A program made the position numbers and the translations under genes. 23,137 nucleotides of DNA from a virus. Location of the stretch: positions 1-23,137 of the IMG/VR virus record IMGVR_UViG_3300028590_000090; one strand, written 5' to 3'. Positions within the stretch are counted from its first letter, which is position 1. Each line of letters opens with the position of its first letter. The notes beneath the pieces are model-generated. The model had not been told where the DNA came from and did no database searches. It saw nothing but the letters and a program-made list of their open reading frames with translations. Of this stretch, positions 1 to 6,083 are shown in pieces.

Positions 1-1
1 A

Positions 2-139
2 AGCCGGCCTGCTGCGCTGGACGAGGCGTTGCCTGACACGCCTGACCCTGCGTGGGGGCGGAATGGCCGGTGGTACGCGGTGTTCCTCGTGCTGGGCTGC
101 TTCGTGGTCGCGCTGGTTGCGGCTCAGGTGGTGCGGTGA
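2..139 (+). CDS. 3' end of a small membrane protein gene (truncated by window start)
   Basis: An open frame enters from the left edge and ends at TGA 137-139, giving 45 residues of unknown total length. The C-terminal half is one strongly hydrophobic segment (WYAVFLVLGCFVVALVAAQ) ending in VVR, so it is probably a single-span membrane protein with its hydrophilic part N-terminal. The stop overlaps the ATG of the next gene by one base (TGATG), which is the coupling style used throughout this operon. The start lies outside the window and no family is recognised. Confidence 0.6.
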   Translation, partial: SRPAALDEALPDTPDPAWGRNGRWYAVFLVLGCFVVALVAAQVVR

Positions 140-534
140 TGGCTCGGCGAATCGAGGCGTGCGACATGTTCGCAACCATCGCCCGGCCGCCTGAGCCGAT
201 CACGCTGGCCTATCGCATGTGCGTGTCTCCGCGCGAAATGGAGATGGCCCGGTTCATGACCCGGCAGGACTTGAAGAAGGAGATCGTCCGCTCGATGGCG
301 CATGCGCTTGCCAAAGAGATCGCCGAGAAGTGTGCCCCGTTCGAACTACCGCAGGAATTCTATCCGGGGCAAACGCTGGTGCAGATGGAGATCACTCTGC
401 ACGACCGCGGAGCGTACGAGCACATGCTTCCGCACGCGCGGCAGGAAGGCAAGAAGCTCGGTGCCGAGATGCAACGTCGCGTGGATGAAGCGCGAACCCC
501 ATACGGCTTCGAGCCGGAAACCTTCTACGAGTGA
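139..534 (+). CDS. Hypothetical phage protein, nin region
   Basis: This gene encodes 131 residues. I chose the ATG at 139 over an upstream ATG at 52 because it overlaps the preceding stop by one base and the longer version would run over the upstream gene. The product is mostly charged and helical, with no transmembrane segment or cysteine cluster. I do not recognise a family. It sits just before ninB, so a role in early or intermediate phage DNA metabolism is possible, but that rests on position only. Confidence 0.7.
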   Translation: MARRIEACDMFATIARPPEPITLAYRMCVSPREMEMARFMTRQDLKKEIVRSMAHALAKEIAEKCAPFELPQEFYPGQTLVQMEITLHDRGAYEHMLPHARQEGKKLGAEMQRRVDEARTPYGFEPETFYE

Positions 535-541
535 GGCTGTG

Positions 542-973
542 ATGGAACCCCTCCGCATCACCCTCTACAACGCCCAGCAGGGAGGCGTGCAGCTTCAGCG
601 CCTGTGCGAGATGGCGAAGGCCCACCTGATCGCCGGCCGTCGCATGGTGGTCACGCTCAAGCCAGCCACCCGCACCGACGAGATGAACGCCCGCCTGCAC
701 GCCACGATCAGCGACGTGGCAAAGCAGGTGGAGTGGGCCGGGCAGAAGCGCGATGTCGAGACGTGGAAGCGCCTTCTCGTGGCCGCCTGGTCCCGTGTCC
801 GTGGTGAACCGCTGGACTACCTCCCCGCCATCGACGGCCACGGGGTGGACATCGTTTTTCACCGCACATCGAAGATGACGCAGGCCGAGGTGTCGGAGTT
901 GTGCGAGTTCATCTATGCGTGGGGCGTCGATCACGGGGTGAAGTTCACGGCTCCGGAACGGGAGTACGCATGA
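542..973 (+). CDS. ninB: NinB family recombination protein
   Basis: The product has 143 residues, close to lambda NinB (Orf, 146). NinB/Orf is a single-strand-DNA-binding recombination mediator that helps load the recombinase in phage recombination. The family look is clear: an N-terminal beta strand, then the KPATRTDEMNARLHATISDVA segment (about 40-60), a helix with WKRLLVAAW (75-83), and a C-terminal MTQAEVSELCEFIYAWGVDHGV helix (112-133). The ATG at 542 follows the upstream stop by 7 bases; a longer in-frame reading from 302 is a shadow inside the preceding gene. The stop overlaps the next ATG (ATGA), so it is coupled to ninG. Confidence 0.9.
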   Translation: MEPLRITLYNAQQGGVQLQRLCEMAKAHLIAGRRMVVTLKPATRTDEMNARLHATISDVAKQVEWAGQKRDVETWKRLLVAAWSRVRGEPLDYLPAIDGHGVDIVFHRTSKMTQAEVSELCEFIYAWGVDHGVKFTAPEREYA

Positions 974-1587
974 TCCGCTCCAGCCCCCTCAAGCGCTCCA
1001 CCACCATGACCACCCGCGTCCCGGTGCAGCGCAAGTGCAAGGTCTGCCGCGCCCTGTTCGCCAAGCGCAGCATGACCCACGTCGCCTGCTCCCCGGCATG
1101 CGCTGAGGTTGTGGGGCAGGCCAAGGCAGCGAAGGAGCGGGCAGCGGCCGAGAGGGCAGACAAGCGGGAGACGCGGGAGAAGCTGGAGGCCATCAAGCCG
1201 CGCGCCAAGTGGCTCAGCGAGGCCCAGTCCGCTTTCAACGCCTTCGTCCGGGCCCGGGATGCCCATCTGCCCTGCGTCAGTTGCGGCCGGTACCACGAGG
1301 GCTCATGGGACGCCGGGCACTGGCTCACGACCGGGGCACGTCCCGAACTCCGCTTCGACGAGCAGAACGTCCACCGCCAGTGCGTCCCGTGCAACCGCCA
1401 CCTCCACGGCAACACGGTGCTGTACCGGCTCGAACTGCTGCGCCGCATCGGGCCGGCTGCTGTGGAGCGACTGGAGGGTCCGTGCCCTCCACGCCACTAC
1501 AGCATCGACGACCTCCGGGCCATCAAGCAGAAGTACACCGCGCTCGCGCGTGAGATCACCAACCGCCGCGACTGCGGCACCACCTGA
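970..1587 (+). CDS. ninG: NinG (Rap) family recombination endonuclease
   Basis: The product has 205 residues, as expected for the lambda NinG/Rap family, which cleaves recombination intermediates such as D-loops and Holliday junctions. An N-terminal zinc-finger-like cluster is visible (C23-x2-C26, C40-x3-C44), then a Lys/Arg/Glu-rich helix (50-80). A second metal-binding region follows with C102-x2-C105, H109, DAGHW (114-118), and C138-x2-C141 with nearby histidines, an HNH-like arrangement. The ATG at 970 overlaps the ninB stop by four bases. The ninB-ninG order is as in lambdoid nin regions. Confidence 0.92.
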   Translation: MIRSSPLKRSTTMTTRVPVQRKCKVCRALFAKRSMTHVACSPACAEVVGQAKAAKERAAAERADKRETREKLEAIKPRAKWLSEAQSAFNAFVRARDAHLPCVSCGRYHEGSWDAGHWLTTGARPELRFDEQNVHRQCVPCNRHLHGNTVLYRLELLRRIGPAAVERLEGPCPPRHYSIDDLRAIKQKYTALAREITNRRDCGTT

Positions 1588-1597
1588 AGGAAGACCC

Positions 1598-1897
1598 ATG
1601 AAGCTCTACGAAGGAACGAAGCGCCTGCGGGCGAAGCCGATGACGCGCGGTCAGTACAACGCCTATCGCGGTTGGGAGAACCCCGCGAACGAGAACGTGA
1701 GCGACACCGGCTACCTCGTCGAGTACGAGGACGGCGGCAAGGCGAACGACTCGCGTCATGCCGGCTACATCAGCTGGTCGCCGAGCGACATTTTCGAGCG
1801 CACGTACCACGAGATAGCCGTCGAGACGAAGGCCTACCCGGACGGCACGACGGCCACCGGCACGCCGCCGTTGCCCGAGCAGTCTCCGGTCGCCTGA
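1598..1897 (+). CDS. Small conserved phage protein of unknown function
   Basis: This gene encodes 99 residues from the ATG at 1598, preceded by a good ribosome-binding site (AGGAAG at 1588). The GTKRLRAKPMTRGQYNAYRGWENPANEN block and the following GYLVEYEDGGKANDSRHAGYISWSP block match a small protein I recognise as common in many proteobacterial phages, usually with the same MTR...YN..RGWE...GYLVEY.DGG.AN core. Its function is unknown. It is soluble, acidic and lacks membrane segments. It lies between ninG and the late-regulator region and is probably part of the same transcript. Confidence 0.8.
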   Translation: MKLYEGTKRLRAKPMTRGQYNAYRGWENPANENVSDTGYLVEYEDGGKANDSRHAGYISWSPSDIFERTYHEIAVETKAYPDGTTATGTPPLPEQSPVA

Positions 1898-1910
1898 CCG
1901 ACGTGCTGGC

Positions 1911-2096
1911 ATGAGCAACGACCACCGCAACACCCCCGCCATGCCAGCCTTCCGCGCTGTTGGAGTGGGGAGCCTTGTCACCAAGCACTGCTTCGGTTGT
2001 GACCGCTGGAAAACATCAACCAACAGCACCGGATCCGGCATCCGCTGGCGGTGTGCTGCCTGTTCACCAACCCGCGCCGTTGTGGCGCAAACCTGA
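1911..2096 (+). CDS. Small putative zinc-ribbon protein
   Basis: The predicted product has 61 residues. Two cysteine pairs, C27-x2-C30 and C48-x2-C51, are spaced like a small zinc ribbon and are the main support for this call. The ATG at 1911 is 13 bases after the preceding stop; no strong ribosome-binding site is visible (CTGGC upstream). The rest is Ser/Thr-rich and unremarkable. It could be a nucleic-acid-binding accessory protein, but no specific family is recognised. Confidence 0.55.
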   Translation: MSNDHRNTPAMPAFRAVGVGSLVTKHCFGCDRWKTSTNSTGSGIRWRCAACSPTRAVVAQT

Positions 2097-2106
2097 GAGG
2101 AAGACC

Positions 2107-2592
2107 ATGCGTCTCACCGTCAATATCATGTTCATGGCGCTCGTCTGTGTCGCCCTGTTCGGGTGCAGCAAGGAACCTGAGCGGTCCGCGGTGGCACCCG
2201 CGCCGCAAGCAGCCAGCGCGGCGCAAGTCATCGTCGTGCAGCAGCCTGCACAGCAGAGCGGCATGGGCGACATGCTCATGGGCGGCGCCATCGGCTACAT
2301 GATGGGCCAGTCATCCGCCCGCAACTCGACACCAGCGCCTGCACCGCAAGTGATCGAACGCCGCACGGTGATCCGCGAGGTTCCGCGTCCGGCGCCAGTG
2401 CAGCAGGCTGCCGTTCCTCGGCCCGTCGTTCCGCCGCCTGCTCCGGCAATGCCGCAGCCGAACAAGCCGAGCTTTGCTTCGACGACTCCGTACAAGATGA
2501 CGCAGAACACGCCGACGTACAAGGCGCCTCCGGCCCCGGTCTATCGTCCTGCGCCCACGTACCGTCCGAGCCCGAGCTACCGGAGCCGTTGA
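2107..2592 (+). CDS. Proline-rich phage lipoprotein
   Basis: The product has 161 residues. The ATG at 2107 follows GAGAGGAAG, a good ribosome-binding site. Residues 1-20 form a lipoprotein signal peptide ending in a lipobox (LFGC, lipidated Cys20), so the product should be exported and membrane-anchored in the periplasm or outer membrane. A glycine-zipper-like hydrophobic stretch follows (MGDMLMGGAIGYMMGQ, about 58-73). The C-terminal 80 residues are Pro/Ala/Tyr-rich and low complexity (repeated PxYRP motifs). Similar lipoproteins occur in other phages without known function. A cell-envelope role in the lysogen or superinfection exclusion is possible (inference). Its stop overlaps the next ATG. 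Confidence 0.8.
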   Translation: MRLTVNIMFMALVCVALFGCSKEPERSAVAPAPQAASAAQVIVVQQPAQQSGMGDMLMGGAIGYMMGQSSARNSTPAPAPQVIERRTVIREVPRPAPVQQAAVPRPVVPPPAPAMPQPNKPSFASTTPYKMTQNTPTYKAPPAPVYRPAPTYRPSPSYRSR

Positions 2593-2780
2593 TGCGCACC
2601 CGCTACGCCATCGTCAACCGCCGCAACGTCTGGGTCATCGAGCAGTTCGACCCGGCCGTTGCGAGGTGGCTCGAACTCGGCCCGGAGCACGAAGCCCCCA
2701 CCGCTGAACTCGCCGGCAGGGCTGTGGATGCCATGGTGGCGATGGATCTGCTCAGGAAGGAGGCCCAGCATGTGGCTTGA
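2592..2780 (+). CDS. Small hypothetical protein
   Basis: The predicted product has 62 residues, starting at an ATG that overlaps the lipoprotein stop by one base (TGATG). It is a charged, soluble protein with a beta-rich first half (YAIVNRRNVWVIEQFD) and a helical second half (ELAGRAVDAMVAMDLLRKEA). It overlaps the next gene by 11 bases. I do not recognise it; the coupling on both sides is the best evidence that it is translated. Confidence 0.6.
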   Translation: MRTRYAIVNRRNVWVIEQFDPAVARWLELGPEHEAPTAELAGRAVDAMVAMDLLRKEAQHVA

Positions 2781-2988
2781 AGCCGCGACCGTTGCCGCCG
2801 CTGCGGTTTCCTCAGCGCAGGATTCATTGGCCGAGCAGCAGCGCCTCTACTGGGAGAGCGCGCATGGTCGTGCGCACTTCCTCCCGTACCTGAACGATCC
2901 GGCCCCGGTCTACCGTCACGTCGGCAACTGCCGGAACTGCGGCGCACCCCATGAGCCTGTGTGCAGCTACTGCGGGACGAAACAATGA
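2770..2988 (+). CDS. Small protein with C-terminal zinc ribbon
   Basis: The product has 72 residues. The first 20 are Ala-rich and helical; the C-terminus carries CRNCG (C54, C57) and CSYCG (C65, C68), a compact rubredoxin-like zinc ribbon. The ATG at 2770 lies inside the end of the upstream gene, just after an AGGAAGGAGG ribosome-binding site (about 2754-2763). The stop overlaps the next ATG by four bases. It probably binds nucleic acid or a protein partner; no named family is assigned. Confidence 0.68.
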   Translation: MWLEAATVAAAAVSSAQDSLAEQQRLYWESAHGRAHFLPYLNDPAPVYRHVGNCRNCGAPHEPVCSYCGTKQ

Positions 2989-3395
2989 CAGAAGAGTTGA
3001 CCTACCAACAGCAGATCGCAGCCGACCGAGCCAGCCAGCTCGACAACCTACTCAGCCAGTGGCACCAGTGGGCCGACAGCAAACTAGGGGTGAGGGGCTA
3101 CGCCTCCAAGGCGCTGGTCTGCGGAGACTACCGGGTGTCGCGGCAGTACGACGACCAGAACGGGAGCCTCGACGCTGACCTCGACAACAGCACCATGAAG
3201 ACGGTGGATTTTCAGGTGCAGGAGATGCCCGAGCCCTACCGCAGCGCCATCTACGCCCTGGCCCGGAACCTGACCACCGGGCACAATGTGTTCCTGAGTC
3301 CGCGCCTGCCCCAGTCCAAGGAAGCGCGGGACATGGTGATCGCCCAGGCCCGGCAGATGGTCACGGCCCGGCTGATCTCGGCGGGGGTGCTGTGA
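2985..3395 (+). CDS. Phage protein in the Q position; candidate late antiterminator/regulator
   Basis: The product has 136 residues, from an ATG in an ATGA overlap with the upstream gene. The N-terminus is helical and Gln-rich (TYQQQIAADRASQLDNLLSQWHQW). A central block (YASKALVCGDYRVSRQYD) and the C-terminal QEMPEPYRSAIYALARNLTTG...AKEARDMVIAQARQMV region resemble small proteins found before the late promoter in other phages. The C-terminal layout recalls the degenerate sigma-like fold of ArpU/Q-type regulators, but I see no decisive motif. The location just upstream of a promoter-terminator pair is what suggests a Q role. That function is inference; the gene itself is well supported. Confidence 0.75.
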   Translation: MTEELTYQQQIAADRASQLDNLLSQWHQWADSKLGVRGYASKALVCGDYRVSRQYDDQNGSLDADLDNSTMKTVDFQVQEMPEPYRSAIYALARNLTTGHNVFLSPRLPQSKEARDMVIAQARQMVTARLISAGVL

Positions 3396-3529
3396 TGGGG
3401 TACGCCCTCGGTGTCGCACTGGCATTCCCGTTCCGCGTTCTGGGTGGGGTGTGCTTGTTCATCGCCTACATGCTTTCAGCCCTCCCTGATGAGAGCTATT
3501 TGCAGTGGCGTCGGCGTAAAGACTCTTGA
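3395..3529 (+). CDS. Very small membrane peptide
   Basis: This 44-codon ORF begins at an ATG that overlaps the previous stop by one base. It has one hydrophobic span (about residues 4-30, including VALAFPF and VLGGVCLFIAYML) and a basic tail (WRRRKDS), giving a likely N-out/C-in topology. Its stop codon lies inside the -35 box of the promoter at 3526. It could be a small lysis or signalling peptide, or a regulator of the host membrane; no family is recognised. Confidence 0.55.
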   Translation: MGYALGVALAFPFRVLGGVCLFIAYMLSALPDESYLQWRRRKDS

Positions 3530-3553
3530 CATGACGTGAAAAGTCTTTACAGT
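3526..3553 (+). promoter_or_regulatory. Sigma-70-type promoter, candidate late promoter (pR'-like)
   Basis: TTGACA at 3526-3531 is a perfect -35 hexamer. TACAGT at 3548-3553 is a 4/6 match to the -10 hexamer, 16 bases away. Transcription would start near 3560. Overlapping it are an inverted repeat (AAAGACT 3518-3524, AGTCTTT 3542-3548) and an imperfect direct repeat with a 20-base period (CTTGACA-TGACGT and CTTTACAGTGACGT), which may be a protein-binding site. It is the only clear promoter in the window and lies just ahead of the packaging genes. Confidence 0.6.
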
Positions 3554-3560
3554 GACGTTC

Positions 3561-3583
3561 CTGAGGGGCAGAGGTGCCTCCAG
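3561..3583 (+). promoter_or_regulatory. Hairpin at the start of the late transcript
   Basis: The sequence CTG-A-GGGGCA, loop GAGG, TGCCTC-CAG folds into a 9-bp stem with a bulged A and one G-U pair. It would begin within a base or two of the predicted transcription start, so it would form the very 5' end of the late RNA. It could be part of an antiterminator loading or pausing element. Confidence 0.45.
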
Positions 3584-3588
3584 AATTC

Positions 3589-3625
3589 AGCCCCACGGTG
3601 CAAGCCGGTCGGGGCTTTTCGCTTT
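3589..3625 (+). terminator. Intrinsic terminator in the late leader (tR'-like)
   Basis: AGCCCC (3589-3594) pairs with GGGGCT (3611-3616), with an inner CGG/CCG pairing, followed by TTTTCGCTTT. It lies about 30-60 bases downstream of the predicted start and before any gene. This promoter-terminator spacing mirrors the lambda pR'-tR' region, where Q allows readthrough. The T tract is interrupted, so it may be leaky. Confidence 0.6.
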
Positions 3626-3669
3626 GTGCGGCCGACTTCAGGCGGAATCCTGATGCGTAGAGGTAAGCC

Positions 3670-3876
3670 ATGACATTCAATGCCGCGCCGGATCGCGTTG
3701 CGCTTCCGTACATTCCGGGGGCCTACCTGTTACGCCCGGAATCCATGGGCGATCAGCAATGGGCCGACACGGTGTCGCTCCATGTTGAGCCGCATCTGTG
3801 GGTTGGGCGTGAGGTTGACGGGAAGATGCGGTTGGTACGCGAAGGCGGCCCAGCGCCTGTGGGGTCGCCATGCTGA
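3670..3876 (+). CDS. Small hypothetical protein, first gene of the late operon
   Basis: The predicted product has 68 residues, with the ATG at 3670 preceded by AGAGGTAAG, a good ribosome-binding site. It is soluble, with a Trp/His-containing middle (QQWADTVSLHVEPHLWVGREVDGKMRLVREGG). It overlaps the next gene by 7 bases. No family is recognised. As the first ORF after the late leader terminator it should be among the first late products. Confidence 0.6.
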   Translation: MTFNAAPDRVALPYIPGAYLLRPESMGDQQWADTVSLHVEPHLWVGREVDGKMRLVREGGPAPVGSPC

Positions 3877-4034
3877 TCAACTTCGAACTCTGGCAGTTCG
3901 GCGTCTTCCTGGCGCTCCATCGCTACTCGCCCGAGTGGGATGTGCACGAGACGCGCCTGACGCTCTGGAGCCCGTTCGGGCAGAAGACGTTCGGCAAGTC
4001 GGCCAAGGTGCTTGGTCGCGCAGTGAGTGCGTGA
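3870..4034 (+). CDS. Small hypothetical protein upstream of terminase
   Basis: This 54-codon ORF starts at ATG 3870 and ends at TGA 4032-4034, whose last base is the first base of the terminase small subunit ATG. The product is aromatic-rich (FELWQFGVFLALHRYSPEWDVHETRLTLWSPFGQ) with a basic C-terminus. It is tightly overlapped on both sides, which favours a real coupled gene. Function unknown. Confidence 0.5.
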   Translation: MLINFELWQFGVFLALHRYSPEWDVHETRLTLWSPFGQKTFGKSAKVLGRAVSA

Positions 4035-4477
4035 TGGCTCGTCCGACGGATTTCCAAGTCGAGTACATCGAGCAGGCTCGAAAGCTCTGCAAGCTCGGTG
4101 CCACGGACCAGGAGATCGCCGACTTCTTCGAGGTGTCGGCTCGTACGATCTACCGGTGGAAGGCCAGTCATGACGAGTTCTGTCAGGCCCTAAAAGCCGG
4201 GAAGGACGAAGCGGACGACCGCGTAGAGCGCAGTCTCTTCGCTCGAGCGAACGGCTACGAGCACGACGAAGTGGACATTCGCGTGATTGGTCAGGAGATC
4301 ATCCAGACGCCGATCCGCAAGTTCTATCCGCCTGACACGACGGCGGCGATCTTCTGGCTGAAGAACCGCCGCCCAGGCGAATGGCGAGACAAGCGGGAAA
4401 ACGAACTGACCGGTCCCAATGGCGGGCCGGTGCAGATCCAAGAGATTCGCCGCGTGGTGGTTGATCCGAAGGAATGA
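4034..4477 (+). CDS. terS: Terminase small subunit
   Basis: The product has 147 residues. An N-terminal helix-turn-helix (about 22-44, with GATDQEIADFFEVSARTIYRW) is the DNA-recognition domain typical of phage small terminases. A central helical region for oligomerisation follows, then a C-terminal tail containing WLKNRRPGEWRDK, a signature seen in many TerS proteins. It recognises the packaging site and recruits TerL. The start was set at the ATG overlapping the preceding stop; a longer in-frame extension to 3680 is only a shadow of the two small genes upstream. The stop is in an ATGA overlap with terL. Confidence 0.88.
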   Translation: MARPTDFQVEYIEQARKLCKLGATDQEIADFFEVSARTIYRWKASHDEFCQALKAGKDEADDRVERSLFARANGYEHDEVDIRVIGQEIIQTPIRKFYPPDTTAAIFWLKNRRPGEWRDKRENELTGPNGGPVQIQEIRRVVVDPKE

Positions 4478-5706
4478 GCCTCGACATCGAGACGCCCCGG
4501 TGGGCGGTTCCTCTTCTGGGGCCGGCTCGCTACAAGGGTGTTCACGGTGGGCGTGGGTCAGGCAAGTCGCACTTCTTCGCCGAGATGCTGGTTGAGCGAT
4601 CGATCATGGCGAAGACGGACATCGTGTGTGTCCGGGAGATTCAGAAGTCGCTCGATCAGTCGGTCAAGAAGCTGATCGAGTCGAAGATCGAAGCCCTGAA
4701 CGCAGGGTCGTACTTCGAGGTGCAGGACAAGAAGATCCACTCGTCCAAGGGCGGGTTGATCATCTTCCAGGGGATGCAGAACCACACGGCCGACTCGATC
4801 AAGTCGCTGGAGGGTTACGACATCCTGTGGGGCGAGGAAGCGCAGACGCTGAGTCAGCGCAGCCTTGACCTGATGCGCCCGACGATCCGCAAGCCAGGCT
4901 CTGAGCTGTGGTTCTCGTGGAACCCATCGCTTGAGAGTGACCCGGTAGACCAGTTGCTGCGCGGTGCTGAACCGCCGCCGGGTTCTGTGGTCGTTGAGGC
5001 GAACTACACGGACAACCCGTGGTTCCCTGATGTGCTGCAGGTCGAGATGGAATACGACCAGCGCCGGGACCCGGACAAGTACGTCCATGTTTGGAAGGGC
5101 GGATACCTGCGCAACAGTGAGTCGCGCGTGTTTCGCAACTGGAAGGTGGAAGAGTTCGAGCGGCCCGCTGGCACGGTTCACCGGCTGGGGGCCGACTGGG
5201 GCTTCTCGGTTGATCCGAGCGTGCTGGTTCGCTGCTCCATCGAGGGGAACATCCTCTACGTGGACTTCGAGGCCTACATGGTGGGCTGCGAGATCGTGAA
5301 CCTGCCCGAGCTGTTCATGTCGGTGCCTGAGTCTGAGAAGTGGCCGATTACGGCAGACAGCGCTCGGCCCGAGACGATCAGCCACATGAGGAAGAACGGC
5401 TTCCCCAAGATCATGAGCGCCGTGAAGGGTGCAAAGAGTCTGGAAGAGGGCGTCGAGTGGCTGAAGAGCTTCGACATCGTGGCGCATCCACGCTGCAAGC
5501 ACCTCATCGACGAACTGACGATGTATTCATACAAGACCGACGAGCTAACCGGCAAGGTGCTCCCGATCTTGAGCGACAAGGACAACCACGTGATTGACGC
5601 TCTGCGATACGCCTGCGAGGGCGCCCGTCGTGCTGGCAAGGCGCGCCCGGCCCAAGCGAAGACGGTCACGCGGCAGATGGGCATGGCAGGAGGGTGGCTC
5701 GGATGA
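4474..5706 (+). CDS. terL: Terminase large subunit (packaging ATPase/nuclease)
   Basis: The product has 410 residues and belongs to the PBSX-type TerL group. The ATPase domain has Walker A GGRGSGKS (25-32), Walker B YDILWGEEA (115-123, catalytic Glu121/122), and motif III LWFSWNP (about 145-151). The RNase H-like nuclease has GADWGF (Asp241), ITADSARPE (Asp295) and DKDNHVIDALRY (Asp374), the three metal-binding acidic positions. It translocates DNA into the procapsid at the portal and cuts the concatemer. The ATG at 4474 overlaps the terS stop by four bases. All catalytic motifs are intact. Confidence 0.96.
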   Translation: MSLDIETPRWAVPLLGPARYKGVHGGRGSGKSHFFAEMLVERSIMAKTDIVCVREIQKSLDQSVKKLIESKIEALNAGSYFEVQDKKIHSSKGGLIIFQGMQNHTADSIKSLEGYDILWGEEAQTLSQRSLDLMRPTIRKPGSELWFSWNPSLESDPVDQLLRGAEPPPGSVVVEANYTDNPWFPDVLQVEMEYDQRRDPDKYVHVWKGGYLRNSESRVFRNWKVEEFERPAGTVHRLGADWGFSVDPSVLVRCSIEGNILYVDFEAYMVGCEIVNLPELFMSVPESEKWPITADSARPETISHMRKNGFPKIMSAVKGAKSLEEGVEWLKSFDIVAHPRCKHLIDELTMYSYKTDELTGKVLPILSDKDNHVIDALRYACEGARRAGKARPAQAKTVTRQMGMAGGWLG

Positions 5707-6083
5707 AACTCGGCAAACGCGTCTTCGGTGCTGCCTCCTGCAAGCTGGGCCGCACGGTTCAGGTGCCGGAGAAGATGCGAGACGGCATCGTGGAGCTGTC
5801 CGCGCTGTTCTGCCCTGCTGCGCAACGGCGCGAGGGCTTCGCGACTGCACTGGTGGGTGAGATCTGCAACGAGGCCGACGAGGCTGGCAAGGTTCTCTTG
5901 CTCCACGTCGCCCCGTATGCCCCTGGTGGGCTCGACACCGCTCAACTGGCCGCTTGGTACGCCGACCGCTTCGGCTTCCAGCCCATCCAGGCTGAGCCGC
6001 TTCTGATGGCTCGCATGGTGGGTGCCACGCCTCGCCAATCGCTGAAACCGGTGGCCCATGCCGCCATTCAACTGACGAACTGA
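5703..6083 (+). CDS. GNAT-like acetyltransferase-fold protein
   Basis: The product has 126 residues, with its ATG in an ATGA overlap with terL. The GNAT motif A is recognisable: R42-R-E-G-F-A-T-A-L matches the R/Q-x2-G-x-G/A acetyl-CoA pyrophosphate loop followed by a helix, and the strand VLLLHVAP precedes the C-terminal AAWYADRFGFQPI (motif B, with the usual Tyr then GF). The protein is shorter than most GNAT enzymes (about 140-160), mainly at the N-terminus. The substrate is unknown. Insertion of such a gene between terL and portal is a known type of phage accessory insertion; it could modify a virion or host protein. Confidence 0.75.
   Translation: MKLGKRVFGAASCKLGRTVQVPEKMRDGIVELSALFCPAAQRREGFATALVGEICNEADEAGKVLLLHVAPYAPGGLDTAQLAAWYADRFGFQPIQAEPLLMARMVGATPRQSLKPVAHAAIQLTN

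Noticed and set aside
52-138. Upstream extension of the first full gene to ATG 52
   Set aside because: It would run over the hydrophobic end of the truncated upstream gene; ATG 139 overlaps that stop by one base and fits the pattern of the operon.
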